A stretch of DNA of 64,000 bases from Catellatospora coxensis (lineage in GTDB: Bacteria > Actinomycetota > Actinomycetes > Mycobacteriales > Micromonosporaceae): assembly GCF_016862635.1 (NCBI RefSeq), contig NZ_BONI01000031.1:32590-96589 (forward strand). The letters are read 5' to 3'. Positions 16,617 to 25,059 of the stretch are shown here, one piece after another. Each line of letters begins with the position of its first letter. Within the stretch, counting starts at the first letter, position 1. The notes below the pieces were generated by a model. The model was not told where the DNA came from. It did not search any database and was given only the letters and a program-made list of their open reading frames with translations. The translations under genes were made by a program, and so were the position numbers.

Positions 16617-17603
16617 TCATGCCGTCACGGCGTCGATCGCCGCCTGCGCCTTCGCGGTGCGGCGCACCGCCGCGGCCAGCGCCCGCTCCGCCGCCGTACG
16701 GGCCGCCCGCCGCCTGTTCGCCTCCTGCTGCGCCCGGGAACGCCGCTCCTCCAGCGCCGCCAGCGCGTCCCTGATCTCCGCCAACTCGTCGGCCCCCGCC
16801 GTCTCGGCCGCTCGCGCCCGGTCCACCTCGCCGCGCGCCCGCTGTTCGGCCTCACGCGCGGACTCCAGTTCCCGCCGCAACCCGACCGGCACCCGGGGCG
16901 GCTCGGGCGCGCGAGCTTCCCGCACCGGCCGGGCATCGTCGGCTGACCGGTCGCCCTGTGCCGCTGCTCGGCGGCCGGCGCGACCTCCGGCGGACGCGGC
17001 TGCTCCATCGTGCGCGGGCGCGGTGCGGGCTCGTGCCGTACGGGCCGGCCGACGGGGCAGCACCACCACGTCCGCGTCGTCGCCCTCGTCCTCGGTGTCA
17101 GCGCCGCCGAATGCCGAAGCCGCGCCGAATCCGGTGTACGACACCGCTTTGACGACCGTGCCCGCACGGACCTGGGCCGCGATCTCGTCATCGGCCAGCG
17201 CGGCGGCCAGCGTCTGTTCGACCTCGGCCAGCGGGAGCTTCGCCGGGCTCAACGCGGGCTGAGCACGCACCGCCAGGCCCGCCGCCTGCTCGGCCAGCGC
17301 CGACAGCAGCTCGCGGCGCCGCACGGTCAGCGCGCGCAGATCCGCGCCGCGCAGTTGCCGCTGGGCGTCGCGCAGCTCGGCGGCCAGCGCGGTCAGCTCG
17401 GCGATGCGCTCGGGCGCGCGGTGGGCCAGCAGGTTCACCAGCCACGCGGCGACGGTGGGCCGGCGCAGCCGCTTGATCGCCGTGGCCTGCGCGCCGTGCC
17501 CGGCCGCCTTGACCGCGGCCGCCGCCGCGTCACGGGCGGAGGTGAACTCCTCGGGCAGCGCCGTGTACAGCTCACGCACGGTCTCTTCCGGCACCTCGCC
17601 CAC
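16617..17603 (-). CDS. Uncharacterised coiled-coil protein, 328 aa
   Basis: The protein opens with VPEETVRELYTALPEEFTSARDAAAAAVKAAGHGAQATAIKRLRRPTVAAWLVN, a conserved N terminus of a widespread actinomycete family with no known function. A linker of Ala/Arg/Pro (about residues 175-215) is followed by a Glu/Arg/Ala coiled coil (about 225-325). I chose the GTG at 17603, the earliest start that does not enter the ABC gene; a GTG at 17594 is equally possible. The frame continues open upstream as antisense noise in the ABC exporter gene. No membrane segments. Possibly nucleic-acid-associated because of its basic content, but this is not shown. Confidence 0.7.
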   Translation of the reverse strand: MGEVPEETVRELYTALPEEFTSARDAAAAAVKAAGHGAQATAIKRLRRPTVAAWLVNLLAHRAPERIAELTALAAELRDAQRQLRGADLRALTVRRRELLSALAEQAAGLAVRAQPALSPAKLPLAEVEQTLAAALADDEIAAQVRAGTVVKAVSYTGFGAASAFGGADTEDEGDDADVVVLPRRPARTARARTAPAHDGAAASAGGRAGRRAAAQGDRSADDARPVREARAPEPPRVPVGLRRELESAREAEQRARGEVDRARAAETAGADELAEIRDALAALEERRSRAQQEANRRRAARTAAERALAAAVRRTAKAQAAIDAVTA

Positions 17604-17623
17604 CTTGCCATGATATGAGCAGA

Positions 17624-19534
17624 TCAGCCGGCATCCAGGTAACCGTGGGCCTGGAGCGTGAACAGCTCCGCGTACCGGCCGCCGGCCGCCATCAGCTCGT
17701 CGTGGCGGCCGGACTGGATCAGCCGGCCCTCGTGCAGCACGTAGATGACGTCGGCGTGGCGTACGTTGGCCAGCCGGTGCGTGATCAGGATGGTGGTCCG
17801 CCGGCCCTGCCGGTCCCGGATCGCCTGGAACAGGGCGTCCTCGGCGCGCGGGTCCAGCGCCGACGACGGCTCGTCCATGATGAGCAGGTCCGCGTCGCGC
17901 AGGAAGCCGCGCGCGGCGGTGATGCGCTGCCACTGCCCGCCGGACAGGTCCTGCCCGTCGGCGAAGGTGCGGTCCAGCAGCGTGTCGTACCCGTACGGCA
18001 ACTGCATGATCATGTCGTGGGCGACCGCGCGCCGCGCCGCCGCCTCGACGCGCTCGCGCTGCACCGGCGCGCCCGCCTCGCCGAGGCGGATGTTCACCTC
18101 CGCGGTGAACGGCCACTTCCAGTAGTCCTGCGACACCACCACGATCCGGGCCCGCAGCCCGTCGGCATCCAGCTGCGTGAACGGCACACCGTTCCAGCTG
18201 ACCGTGCCCGCCGACGGGGCGCGCAGCGCGGCGATCACCGCGGCGAGGGTGGTCTTGCCCGAGCCGTTCTCCCCCACGAACGCCACGGTCTGCCCGGCGC
18301 GCACCACCATCGACACCGCGTCGACGGCCGGGGTGTCCCGGTCCGGATAGCTCAGGCTGACCGCGTCGACCCGCAGCGTCTCCAGCTCGCCCGCGGGCAG
18401 CGAGCCGTCCGCGTCGGGCACGTGCGCCTTCGCCCGCTGCATGAACCCGGTGTAGTCGTCGAAGTGCCGGCCCTCCATGTACAGCGAGTCCACCTGGTAG
18501 GTCACCGTGGACAGCGAATGGCGGGCGGCCTGCAGCGCGATCACGGCGGTGGCCGCCGCCGACAGCGGGATCGCCCCGTCCAGCAGCAGCCAGCCGAGCA
18601 GGCCGTACACGGCCCCGGTCGCGACGCCGCCCGCCATCGCGCCGAGCGCGTTGGTGGTGGTGACCCGGCGCGCCAGGTCGAGCTGAATCCGGGTCTCGGT
18701 GTCCATGACCGTGTCGTACTGGCCGAGCAGGAACCCGCGCAGCCCGTACGCGCGCAGCTCCGCCGCGGTCATCCGGTCGGCCATCAGCCGGTTCAGGATC
18801 CACATCCGCCGCCTGCGCACCGACCCGGCCAGGTACGTCTGGTACTCCAGGTGCCCGGCCCGCAGCGCCGCCCACGCGTTCGGCACCGTGGCCAGCAGCA
18901 TCGCGCCCAGCAGCAGCGGGTGCACCACGACCAGCGCCACCGCCACCGCGAGCACCCCGATCGCCCCCGCGGCCAGCGCCATCATCGCGTTGACCAGGCC
19001 GATCACCGACTCCATGCCGCGCGCGGCGCGTTCCATGTCGTCAGCGAACGCGTCCTCGTCGAACGCGTCGAGCCGCACCGCGGTCGTCGCCTCGAACAGC
19101 TGCCGCTGCACCGCCCGGTCCACCCGCGGCGTCAACCCGTTGAGGGCGTACCCGGTGGCGATGCCCATGCCCGCCCGCAGCGCCGCCGCCCCGGCCAGCA
19201 CGACCAGCGCGGGCAGCGCCGTCGCCACCCGGTCCGGCGTCGGCGCGGCGGAGAACAGCCCGACGAGGACCTGCTGGGTGGCGAGCAGCCCGGCGGTCGA
19301 CATGACCCCGGCCAGCACGGTGCAGGACAGCACGATCGCGGTGCGGGCCCGGTCGGCGCGCCAGGCGATGCGCAGCGCGGTGCCGACCAGCCGGGGCAGG
19401 GCCTGGGCGAGGGTGCGCAGCCCGGCGTCGGCGCGGGCACGTACCCCCTCCTCCCACCACATGGTGCGCATCTTCGGCAGGACGGAATCGGTGGCGGCCG
19501 CGCTCTCGGCGACTGTTTCGGACGGTGCGGACAC
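17624..19534 (-). CDS. ABC exporter, fused permease-ATPase half-transporter
   Basis: A 636-aa exporter with about six membrane segments (roughly residues 40-330) and a C-terminal nucleotide-binding domain: Walker A GENGSGKTT, signature LSGGQWQR, Walker B LLIMDEPSSALD and the switch His in THRL. The start is the GTG at 19534 with GGGGAGG 6 bp upstream; the longer frame to 19714 has no ribosome site. SQDYWKWPFTAEVNIRLG resembles exporters linked to peptide or lantibiotic operons, but no substrate gene is nearby. It lies 20 bp upstream of the coiled-coil gene and may be co-transcribed with it. Confidence 0.9.
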   Translation of the reverse strand: MSAPSETVAESAAATDSVLPKMRTMWWEEGVRARADAGLRTLAQALPRLVGTALRIAWRADRARTAIVLSCTVLAGVMSTAGLLATQQVLVGLFSAAPTPDRVATALPALVVLAGAAALRAGMGIATGYALNGLTPRVDRAVQRQLFEATTAVRLDAFDEDAFADDMERAARGMESVIGLVNAMMALAAGAIGVLAVAVALVVVHPLLLGAMLLATVPNAWAALRAGHLEYQTYLAGSVRRRRMWILNRLMADRMTAAELRAYGLRGFLLGQYDTVMDTETRIQLDLARRVTTTNALGAMAGGVATGAVYGLLGWLLLDGAIPLSAAATAVIALQAARHSLSTVTYQVDSLYMEGRHFDDYTGFMQRAKAHVPDADGSLPAGELETLRVDAVSLSYPDRDTPAVDAVSMVVRAGQTVAFVGENGSGKTTLAAVIAALRAPSAGTVSWNGVPFTQLDADGLRARIVVVSQDYWKWPFTAEVNIRLGEAGAPVQRERVEAAARRAVAHDMIMQLPYGYDTLLDRTFADGQDLSGGQWQRITAARGFLRDADLLIMDEPSSALDPRAEDALFQAIRDRQGRRTTILITHRLANVRHADVIYVLHEGRLIQSGRHDELMAAGGRYAELFTLQAHGYLDAG

Positions 19535-19664
19535 AGCAGCCTCCCCTTGAGCCGCAACCCCACCGGCGGCCCGAGAAGAGCGTATGCCCGATGAGGAGTG
19601 AGCAGCCGATTCGTTCCTGTCGGAGAGGCGATGCACCGCTCGCCGCCGCCAGGCCCCATCACGG

Positions 19665-19710
19665 ATCTTGTGCAGTTGGTGTCGCTGGAACAGCCCTGAC
19701 TGCACAAGAT
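19665..19710. repeat. Intergenic inverted repeat B with ATCTTG ends
   Basis: Perfect 12-bp arms (ATCTTGTGCAGT at 19665-19676, complement at 19699-19710) enclose a 22-nt loop. It ends 9 bp before the first recognisable codon of a truncated hydrolase. Confidence 0.75.
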
Positions 19711-19719
19711 TCACTCCCG

Positions 19720-20022
19720 ATGGGTTTCACGGTGCCGGACCACGAGATCGGCCGCCACATCGTGGGCCAGCTCAACGCGCCCGACCCGGCCTGGTGGGAC
19801 GCGGTTGCCGCGATCACCTGCCCGGTGCTGACGCTGCGCGGCGGCCCGGACAGCTTCCTGCCCCAGGACGGCATCGCCGCGATGGCGGCCCGCTTCCCGC
19901 ACGGCCGCCTGGTGACCATCCCGGCCGGCCACTGCATCCACCGCGACGCGCCGGACGCGTTCCTGGAGGCCGTCCGCACACATCTGGACCACGCCGGTCG
20001 ATCGGCCGCCCCGATCCGCTGA
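19720..20022 (+). pseudogene. Alpha/beta-hydrolase C-terminal remnant
   Basis: The frame encodes only the last about 100 residues of an alpha/beta-hydrolase: ITCPVLTLRGGPDSFLP is the strand-6/acid loop and IPAGHCIHRDAPDAFLEAVRTHL carries the catalytic His and last helix. The lid and nucleophile elbow (GxSxG) are missing, and the upstream part of the open frame is unrelated sequence. The break lies beside inverted repeat B. It is most simply a decayed gene; a translated orphan fragment starting at ATG 19720 cannot be excluded. Confidence 0.75.
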
Positions 20023-20043
20023 CTCCGGACCGACGTCAGATGG

Positions 20044-20502
20044 TCACTCGGCGGGCGAGGCGGGAGCCGGCTCGCGTTTCATGAACACGTCCACCGGGTC
20101 CTCGGACTCGACCGTGAAACCGTGCCGCTCGTACAGCCGCCGGGCCGCGCTGCCCTGCAGCACCTGCAGCCGGACCACGATGCCGTCGCGATCGCACTGC
20201 TCCAGCAGCCCAGACAGCACGGCCGTGCCGGTGCCGCCGCCGTGCAGGTGCGGCGCGAGGAGGAAGTTCTCCAGCCAGTGGGCGTCCTCGGCCGGGCGCA
20301 GTGTCACGCAGCCCGCGAACGCGCCACCGACCTCGATCACCCGGGTGTGCTCCGGCGCGAACTTGTCCCGCAGCCGCTGCCGCACCCGGTGCTCGTCGTA
20401 GCGCCCGAGCCGTTCCAGGTCCGCTCGCAGCACCACTGCCCGCAACTCCGCCACCGTCTCGACATCGGCCGGTGAAGCCGGTCGGGTAGCCCAATCTCCC
20501 AT
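20044..20502 (-). CDS. GNAT-family N-acetyltransferase
   Basis: A 152-aa acetyltransferase with the acetyl-CoA-binding motif in LENFLLAPHLHGGGTGTAVLSGLLEQ and the closing ARRLYERHGFTVESEDPVDVFMKRE strand typical of GNATs. I chose the ATG at 20502, preceded by AGGGTGG; a GTG three codons earlier is possible. It lies 10 bp after the next GNAT gene and is probably co-transcribed. Substrate unknown. Confidence 0.88.
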   Translation of the reverse strand: MGDWATRPASPADVETVAELRAVVLRADLERLGRYDEHRVRQRLRDKFAPEHTRVIEVGGAFAGCVTLRPAEDAHWLENFLLAPHLHGGGTGTAVLSGLLEQCDRDGIVVRLQVLQGSAARRLYERHGFTVESEDPVDVFMKREPAPASPAE

Positions 20503-20512
20503 GATCGCCACC

Positions 20513-21046
20513 CTAGCGGGCCGTGGTCAGGCGGAATCTCTCGTAGCCCAGGATCGTGATCTTCCTGGATGGATCGAGGCGACAGGGCACGACCTTGCCG
20601 GTGTCGGTGAACCCGATCCGCCGGTAGAAGGCCTGCGCGCGCCCGTTGTCCTCGTGCACCCCCAGGGTGAGCCACGACGCGTCGGTGTTGTCGCGGGCCC
20701 GCGCGATCGCGGCATCGACCAGCCGGGCCGCCAGTCCGGCCGCCCGACCTCGGTGTGCAGGCGTCACGTAGACGCCCTGGATGCAGAAAGTCTCGGGGAC
20801 GACCTCCACCGGAGCGGAGCCGGCCATGCCCACCCAGCGGCCGTCGGGGGTGGCGGCGATGAACGTCGCCGTGGACGGCGAGCTCGCGCCCTGTTCCGCC
20901 TGCTGCTGCCAGGCCTCGTCGGCGAGCGCGGCGGCGTCGGCGTACGTCGTGCCGAAGGCGGTCGGTGAGTCCCGCAGGGCTTCCAGCCGCAGGGCGCGCA
21001 GCTGCTGCCATTCGCCCGGCTCGGTCCTGCGTACGACATAGGTCAT
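20513..21046 (-). CDS. GNAT-family N-acetyltransferase
   Basis: A 177-aa acetyltransferase with the motif YVTPAHRGRAAGLAARLVDAAIARA (acetyl-CoA pyrophosphate loop) and LGVHEDNGRAQAFYRRIGFTDTGKVVPCRLD. GGAG precedes the ATG at 21046. It is first of a likely two-gene unit with the following GNAT. The N-terminal RRTEPGEWQQLRALRLEALRDSPTAFGTTY is typical of RimI-like toxin-resistance or small-molecule acetyltransferases. Substrate unknown. Confidence 0.9.
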   Translation of the reverse strand: MTYVVRRTEPGEWQQLRALRLEALRDSPTAFGTTYADAAALADEAWQQQAEQGASSPSTATFIAATPDGRWVGMAGSAPVEVVPETFCIQGVYVTPAHRGRAAGLAARLVDAAIARARDNTDASWLTLGVHEDNGRAQAFYRRIGFTDTGKVVPCRLDPSRKITILGYERFRLTTAR

Positions 21047-21133
21047 GGGTCTGCTCCTGCGGGTCGGCGCTCGAATGATTCCACGCGCCGTCCGGCCCGG
21101 CAGGACTCCCCGTGCATCGTGTGCCGAACGGCA

Positions 21134-21850
21134 CTACTCGGACGTCGGCTGCTCCGAGCGCGGGTCGCCGATCGGACGGCCGCCGACGCCGATGATGTGC
21201 CAGCCCAGGTCCGGGAAACCGGCGCTGCGCGCGGTGCGGTCCGATGCCGTGTTCGCCGGGTCGTGCAGGTAGATCGGCACCGCGCCCTGCGCGACGATCC
21301 AGCGCGCTGCCTGCGCGACGAGCGCCGTGGCCAGCCCGCGGCCGCGATGCGCCTCCTCGGTGCCGACGGAGATCTCCATGCCCGCGCCGTTGTGCCGCTT
21401 GACCCCCACGCCCGCCGCGTACCGGCCCGCGTCGTCGAACCTGATCAGCACGCGGCCGCCGAACGGGTGCAGCCACTCCGGCACCCGCGGGTCGAGCGCC
21501 GGCACCCACTCGCCGGCGTCCGGCAACTCCGCGGGCGCGTTCGTCCACCGGAACACCCCGCGGTACGCGGTCGCGTCGGGCCGCCCGATCGCGGCGGGCA
21601 GCCGGTCGGAAACGTCGTCCCAGGTCGGCACCGCGTCGCGTACCGAGTCGACGGCATCCGGCGCGACGGACAGCACGCCGCCGCGCGGCGTCGACACCCC
21701 GACCACGTCGCGGACCTGGCCGTCCCACCCCGGCCGGGTCCGCACGGGGCTGCCGACCACGGTCAGGCCTTCCGCCTCGGTCCACCCTCCCAGGTATTCG
21801 GCCAGGAACTCGGTGAGACGTCGGTCCGTGCAGATCTCGCGGCTGTCCAT
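21134..21850 (-). CDS. GNAT-family acetyltransferase with long N-terminal region
   Basis: A 238-aa protein. The GNAT core is at the C-terminal half (VGVKRHNGAGMEISVGTEEAHRGRGLATALVAQAARWIVAQGAVPIYLHDPANTASDRTARSAGF), with the RGRGLA acetyl-CoA loop intact. The first 100 residues form an extra domain found in FR47-like acetyltransferases. ATG start at 21850; the gene is divergent from the sigma factor with about 100 bp between them. Substrate unknown. Confidence 0.85.
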   Translation of the reverse strand: MDSREICTDRRLTEFLAEYLGGWTEAEGLTVVGSPVRTRPGWDGQVRDVVGVSTPRGGVLSVAPDAVDSVRDAVPTWDDVSDRLPAAIGRPDATAYRGVFRWTNAPAELPDAGEWVPALDPRVPEWLHPFGGRVLIRFDDAGRYAAGVGVKRHNGAGMEISVGTEEAHRGRGLATALVAQAARWIVAQGAVPIYLHDPANTASDRTARSAGFPDLGWHIIGVGGRPIGDPRSEQPTSE

Positions 21851-21951
21851 CGCCCGAAGAATACGTCGCGCGACTCGCCGCCACCCGCAACCGTCCCGGT
21901 ACGCCGTCGCGGTGACGGGTGTTGTCGGGCGTCGGGTGTAGGTTCGCGAAC

Positions 21952-22935
21952 GTGGAGGAGATGTTCGAGGCGCACCGGCGGGAGCTGACCGCCTACTGCT
22001 ACCGGATGCTCAGCTCGGCGTTCGAGGCCGAGGACGCGGTGCAGGAGACCATGATCCGCGCCTGGAAGGGCTACGAGCAGTTCGAGAACCGCTCGTCGGT
22101 GCGCTCGTGGCTGTACCGCATCGCCACCAACGTGTGCCTGGACATGCTCGGCAGCGCCCAGCGCCGGGCCCGCCCGATGGACCTGGCCTCGGCCGGCGCG
22201 CCCGAGCGGGTCACCAGCGCGCCCGTGCCGCTGGCCGAGTCGGTGTGGGTCGGCCCCGCGCCCGACGACCGGCTGCTGCCCGACACCGCCGACCCGGCGG
22301 ACCTGGCCGTGGCCCGCGAGTCGGTCCGGCTAGCGTTCGTCGCCGCGCTGCAGCACCTGGCCCCCAAGCAGCGCGCGGTGCTGATCCTGCGCGAGGTGCT
22401 CGCGTGGAGCGCCGCGGAGACCGCCGAGCTGCTCGGCCTGACCGTCGCGTCGGTCAACAGCGCACTGCAGCGGGCCCGCGCGAGCCTGAGCGCCGCCCAC
22501 GCGAGCGACGCCGACGTGCTGGCCCCGACCGACGCCGAGCAGGCCGCCCTGCTCACCCGGTACGTCGAGGCGTTCGAGCGCTACGACCTGGACGCGCTCG
22601 CCGCGTTGCTGCACGAGGACGCGACGCTGTCCATGCCGCCGCTGGACCTGTGGTTCCGCGGGGTCGACGACATCCGCGCCTGGATGCTCGGCCTCGGCTG
22701 CGGCTGCCGGGGCTCCCGGCTGGTGCCCGTCGCCGCGAACGGCCTGCCCGCCTTCGGGCAGTACCGGCCGACCGAGGACCCGGACCGGCACGAGCCGTGG
22801 GCGCTCATCGTCCTGGAGATCTCAGCCGGACGGATCGCCGGGGTCAACAACTTCCTCGACACCGAGCGGCTGTTCCCGCTGTTCGGCCTGCCGCCCGTGC
22901 TCGTGCGCGGCAAGGAGGCCGAGCTCGTCGGCTGA
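21952..22935 (+). CDS. ECF sigma factor with C-terminal SnoaL-like domain (SigX5/TIGR02960-like)
   Basis: A 327-aa sigma factor. Region 2 (FEAHRRELTAYCYRMLSSAFEAEDAVQETMIRAWKGYEQFENRSSVRSWLYRIATNVCLD) and region 4 (LQHLAPKQRAVLILREVLAWSAAETAELLGLTVASVNSALQRARASL) are complete. A SnoaL-like tail (about residues 195-315, ending GVNNFLDTERLFPLFGLP) places it in the long ECF group that lacks an ordinary anti-sigma and uses its own C-terminal domain. The GTG at 21952 has TAGGTT at -13 to -8 and no usable ribosome site, so it may be leaderless. Its 3' end overlaps the STAS gene by 114 bp on the other strand. Confidence 0.87.
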   Translation: MEEMFEAHRRELTAYCYRMLSSAFEAEDAVQETMIRAWKGYEQFENRSSVRSWLYRIATNVCLDMLGSAQRRARPMDLASAGAPERVTSAPVPLAESVWVGPAPDDRLLPDTADPADLAVARESVRLAFVAALQHLAPKQRAVLILREVLAWSAAETAELLGLTVASVNSALQRARASLSAAHASDADVLAPTDAEQAALLTRYVEAFERYDLDALAALLHEDATLSMPPLDLWFRGVDDIRAWMLGLGCGCRGSRLVPVAANGLPAFGQYRPTEDPDRHEPWALIVLEISAGRIAGVNNFLDTERLFPLFGLPPVLVRGKEAELVG

Positions 22936-23247
22936 GCCCGGATGCGACGGCAGCACGCTGCGCAGCCCGGTCAGTTCCAGCAGCAGCCGCAGGTGCGGAC
23001 CGGCCCGCCACAGCCGCAGCGTGCCCCCGGCGCGGGCCGTGTGCAGGCGCAGCCGGGCGAGCACGTCGAGCCCGGCCAGGTCCGGCCTGGTCAGGGTGCC
23101 GACGTCGCAGAGCACCACCAGGTCGCCGCCTGCCGGCAATGCCGAGTGGGCGTCGTCGACCCGGGCGCACAGCGGGGCCAGGTCCTCCGCGCCCAGTGAA
23201 GGGCCGATGACCAGCACCGTGTACGCCTCCCGCGCGTGCTCGCGCAC
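22822..23247 (-). CDS. STAS-domain protein (anti-anti-sigma-like)
   Basis: A 141-aa protein. VLVIGPSLGAEDLAPLCARVDDAHSALPAGGDLVVLCDVGTLTRPDLAGLDVLARLRLHTARAGGTLRLWRAGPHLRLLLELTGL is a STAS fold as in anti-sigma-factor antagonists, but the usual phosphorylatable DxSG serine motif is replaced by CDVGTLTRPDLAG. GGAGGAGG precedes the GTG at 23247. The last 38 codons lie antisense to the sigma gene and read as a low-complexity charged tail (HEHGRQAEQREQPLGVEEVV), so the functional protein may effectively end near residue 103. The two genes converge, so each transcript carries antisense to the other. Confidence 0.75.
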   Translation of the reverse strand: MREHAREAYTVLVIGPSLGAEDLAPLCARVDDAHSALPAGGDLVVLCDVGTLTRPDLAGLDVLARLRLHTARAGGTLRLWRAGPHLRLLLELTGLRSVLPSHPGSADELGLLAAHEHGRQAEQREQPLGVEEVVDPGDPSG

Positions 23248-23486
23248 CGCTGCCTCCTCCGCGGCGCGCCCGCCCGCCGCCCGGTCGGTTGTACGCCTTG
23301 TCAGATAGGACGGTCAACGGCGGCCGAACTCATCGACGCGGCGAGGCAGATCATGTCTAAGCAGCTCACGGGGCCGACAAAACTTTCTTCCCGGGGCCGA
23401 TGAGTTTCGCGGGGCTCGTTCGTCGGAGTGGGTGAGACGGCAGCCGAGCCAACCGGGCGCGGCGCCGGCACCGACCGGAGGTCATC

Positions 23487-24029
23487 ATGAGGAAGATCGT
23501 CGCTGGGCTGTTCGTGTCGCTGGACGGCGTCGTCGAGGCGCCCGAGACGTGGCACTTCCCGTACTTCGACGACGCCATGGGCGCGGCTGTCGGCAAGCTG
23601 ATGGAAGACTCGGACGTGATGCTGCTGGGCCGCACCACCTACGACGGCTTCGCCGAGTACTGGCCCAAGAGCGAGGACGAGTTCGCGGCCGTCATGAACG
23701 GGCGGCGCAAGGTCGTCGTGTCCAGCACCCTGCAGGACCCGACCTGGGAGAACACCACGGTCGTGCGCGACCTGGACGAGCTGCGCGCCCTCAAGGCCGA
23801 GCCGGGCAAGGACCTCGGCATCACCGGCAGCGTCGTGCTGGTGCGCTCGCTGCTGCGGGCCGGGCTGCTGGACGAGCTGCACCTGCTGGTCCACCCGATC
23901 GTGGTCGGCCACGGCCAGCGTCTGTTCGACGACGGCGAGACGATCCCGCTGACCCTGGTGTCGTCGGAGACGTTCAAGACCGGCGTGCTGAACCTGGTGT
24001 ACGCCCCCGCCCCGGCCGCCGAGGCCTGA
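23487..24029 (+). CDS. Dihydrofolate-reductase-like (RibD C-terminal) protein
   Basis: A 180-aa reductase-fold protein: MRKIVAGLFVSLDGVVEAPETWHFPYFDDAM, MLLGRTTYDGFAEYWP, VVSSTLQDPTWENTTVV and HPIVVGHGQRLFDDG are the hallmark segments of the YyaP/YwjB group related to DHFR and RibD. GGAGGTC precedes the ATG. Probably an NADPH-dependent reductase of unknown substrate; it is not a folate or riboflavin biosynthesis gene by context. Monocistronic. Confidence 0.88.
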   Translation: MRKIVAGLFVSLDGVVEAPETWHFPYFDDAMGAAVGKLMEDSDVMLLGRTTYDGFAEYWPKSEDEFAAVMNGRRKVVVSSTLQDPTWENTTVVRDLDELRALKAEPGKDLGITGSVVLVRSLLRAGLLDELHLLVHPIVVGHGQRLFDDGETIPLTLVSSETFKTGVLNLVYAPAPAAEA

Positions 24030-24093
24030 TCCGACGCCGCGTGGCCTGGGCGCACCCGGTGCGCCCGGCCGCGGACCCCGTCCTTGCGCGCCA

Positions 24094-24133
24094 AGATACC
24101 TAGAACTACTATGCATCACGCTTCTATGTATCT
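24094..24133. promoter_or_regulatory. Inverted repeat in the ABC-2 transporter promoter
   Basis: AGATACCTAGAA (24094-24105) and TTCTATGTATCT (24122-24133) pair in 11 of 12 positions across a 16-nt spacer, just upstream of the ribosome site (GGGGAG) of the ABC ATPase. AT-rich and well placed to be an operator; no local regulator gene is present. Confidence 0.5.
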
Positions 24134-24153
24134 GACGTAAGGGGAGCTGGCCG

Positions 24154-25059
24154 ATGGCCGACGATGGTATCGCCGTCAGTGGGTTGACCAAGGTTTACAA
24201 GAACGTGCGCGCGGTCGACGACCTGTCGTTCACCGTCAGCCCGGGCCGGGTCACCGGCTTCCTGGGACCGAACGGCGCGGGCAAGACGACCACGCTGCGC
24301 ATGGTGCTGAACCTGGTCCGCCCCACCGCGGGCACCGCGACCATCGGGGGGCGGCGCTACGCCGATCTCACCGATCCCATCCGCAAGGTCGGCGCGCTGC
24401 TGGAGGCCTCGGGCGCGCACCGCGGCCGCACCGGCCGCAACCACCTGCGCATGCTGTGCGACGCGGCCGGCATCCCGGTCAGCCGGGCCGACGACGTGCT
24501 GTCCACCGTCGGACTGACACCGGCCGCCAACCGCAAGTTCAAGGGGTACTCGCTGGGCATGCGCCAGCGGCTGGGCATCGCCGCCGCGCTGCTGGGCGAC
24601 CCGGACGTGCTCGTCCTGGACGAGCCCGCCAACGGCCTGGACCCCGAAGGCATCCGGTGGATGCGGGACCTGCTCAAGTCGCTCGCCGACGAGGGCCGCA
24701 CGGTCCTGGTGTCGAGCCATCTGCTGACCGAGATGGAGCTGCTCGCCGACGACGTCGTGATCATCGCGGCGGGCAAGCTGGTCCGGCAGGGCACGGTGGC
24801 CGAGATCCTCGCCTCGGCCGGTGCCGCGCAGATGCTCGTACGCACGCCGCGCCCCGAGGCGCTGGTCGCCGAGCTGGGCGCCGGGGTCACGGCCACCCCC
24901 GCCGAGGGCGGAGCGCTGCGGATCGTGGGCGCGGACGGGCCGACGATCGGGGCGGCGGCGCTGCGGGTGGGCGCCGAGATCCATGAGCTGACCGCCGAGC
25001 GGCGCGACCTCGAGAACGTGTTCCTGCAGCTGACGGCCGGAAAGGCAGACATCCGATGA
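24154..25059 (+). CDS. ABC-2 type transporter ATPase
   Basis: A 301-aa ATPase: Walker A GPNGAGKTTTLRM, signature YSLGMRQRLGIA, Walker B LVLDEPANGLDPEG and SSHLLTEM with the switch His. The C-terminal 85 residues form the extra domain seen in DrrA/BcrA-type drug or lipid exporters. GGGGAG precedes the ATG. It overlaps the permease gene by 4 bp (ATGA) and would energise that permease at the membrane. Likely role: export of a drug, antibiotic or lipid; substrate unknown. Confidence 0.92.
   Translation: MADDGIAVSGLTKVYKNVRAVDDLSFTVSPGRVTGFLGPNGAGKTTTLRMVLNLVRPTAGTATIGGRRYADLTDPIRKVGALLEASGAHRGRTGRNHLRMLCDAAGIPVSRADDVLSTVGLTPAANRKFKGYSLGMRQRLGIAAALLGDPDVLVLDEPANGLDPEGIRWMRDLLKSLADEGRTVLVSSHLLTEMELLADDVVIIAAGKLVRQGTVAEILASAGAAQMLVRTPRPEALVAELGAGVTATPAEGGALRIVGADGPTIGAAALRVGAEIHELTAERRDLENVFLQLTAGKADIR

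Noticed and set aside
17604..18875. N-terminal extension of the coiled-coil protein
   Set aside because: Same-strand frame inside the ABC exporter gene with Arg/Ala/Gly noise; the family N terminus begins near 17600.
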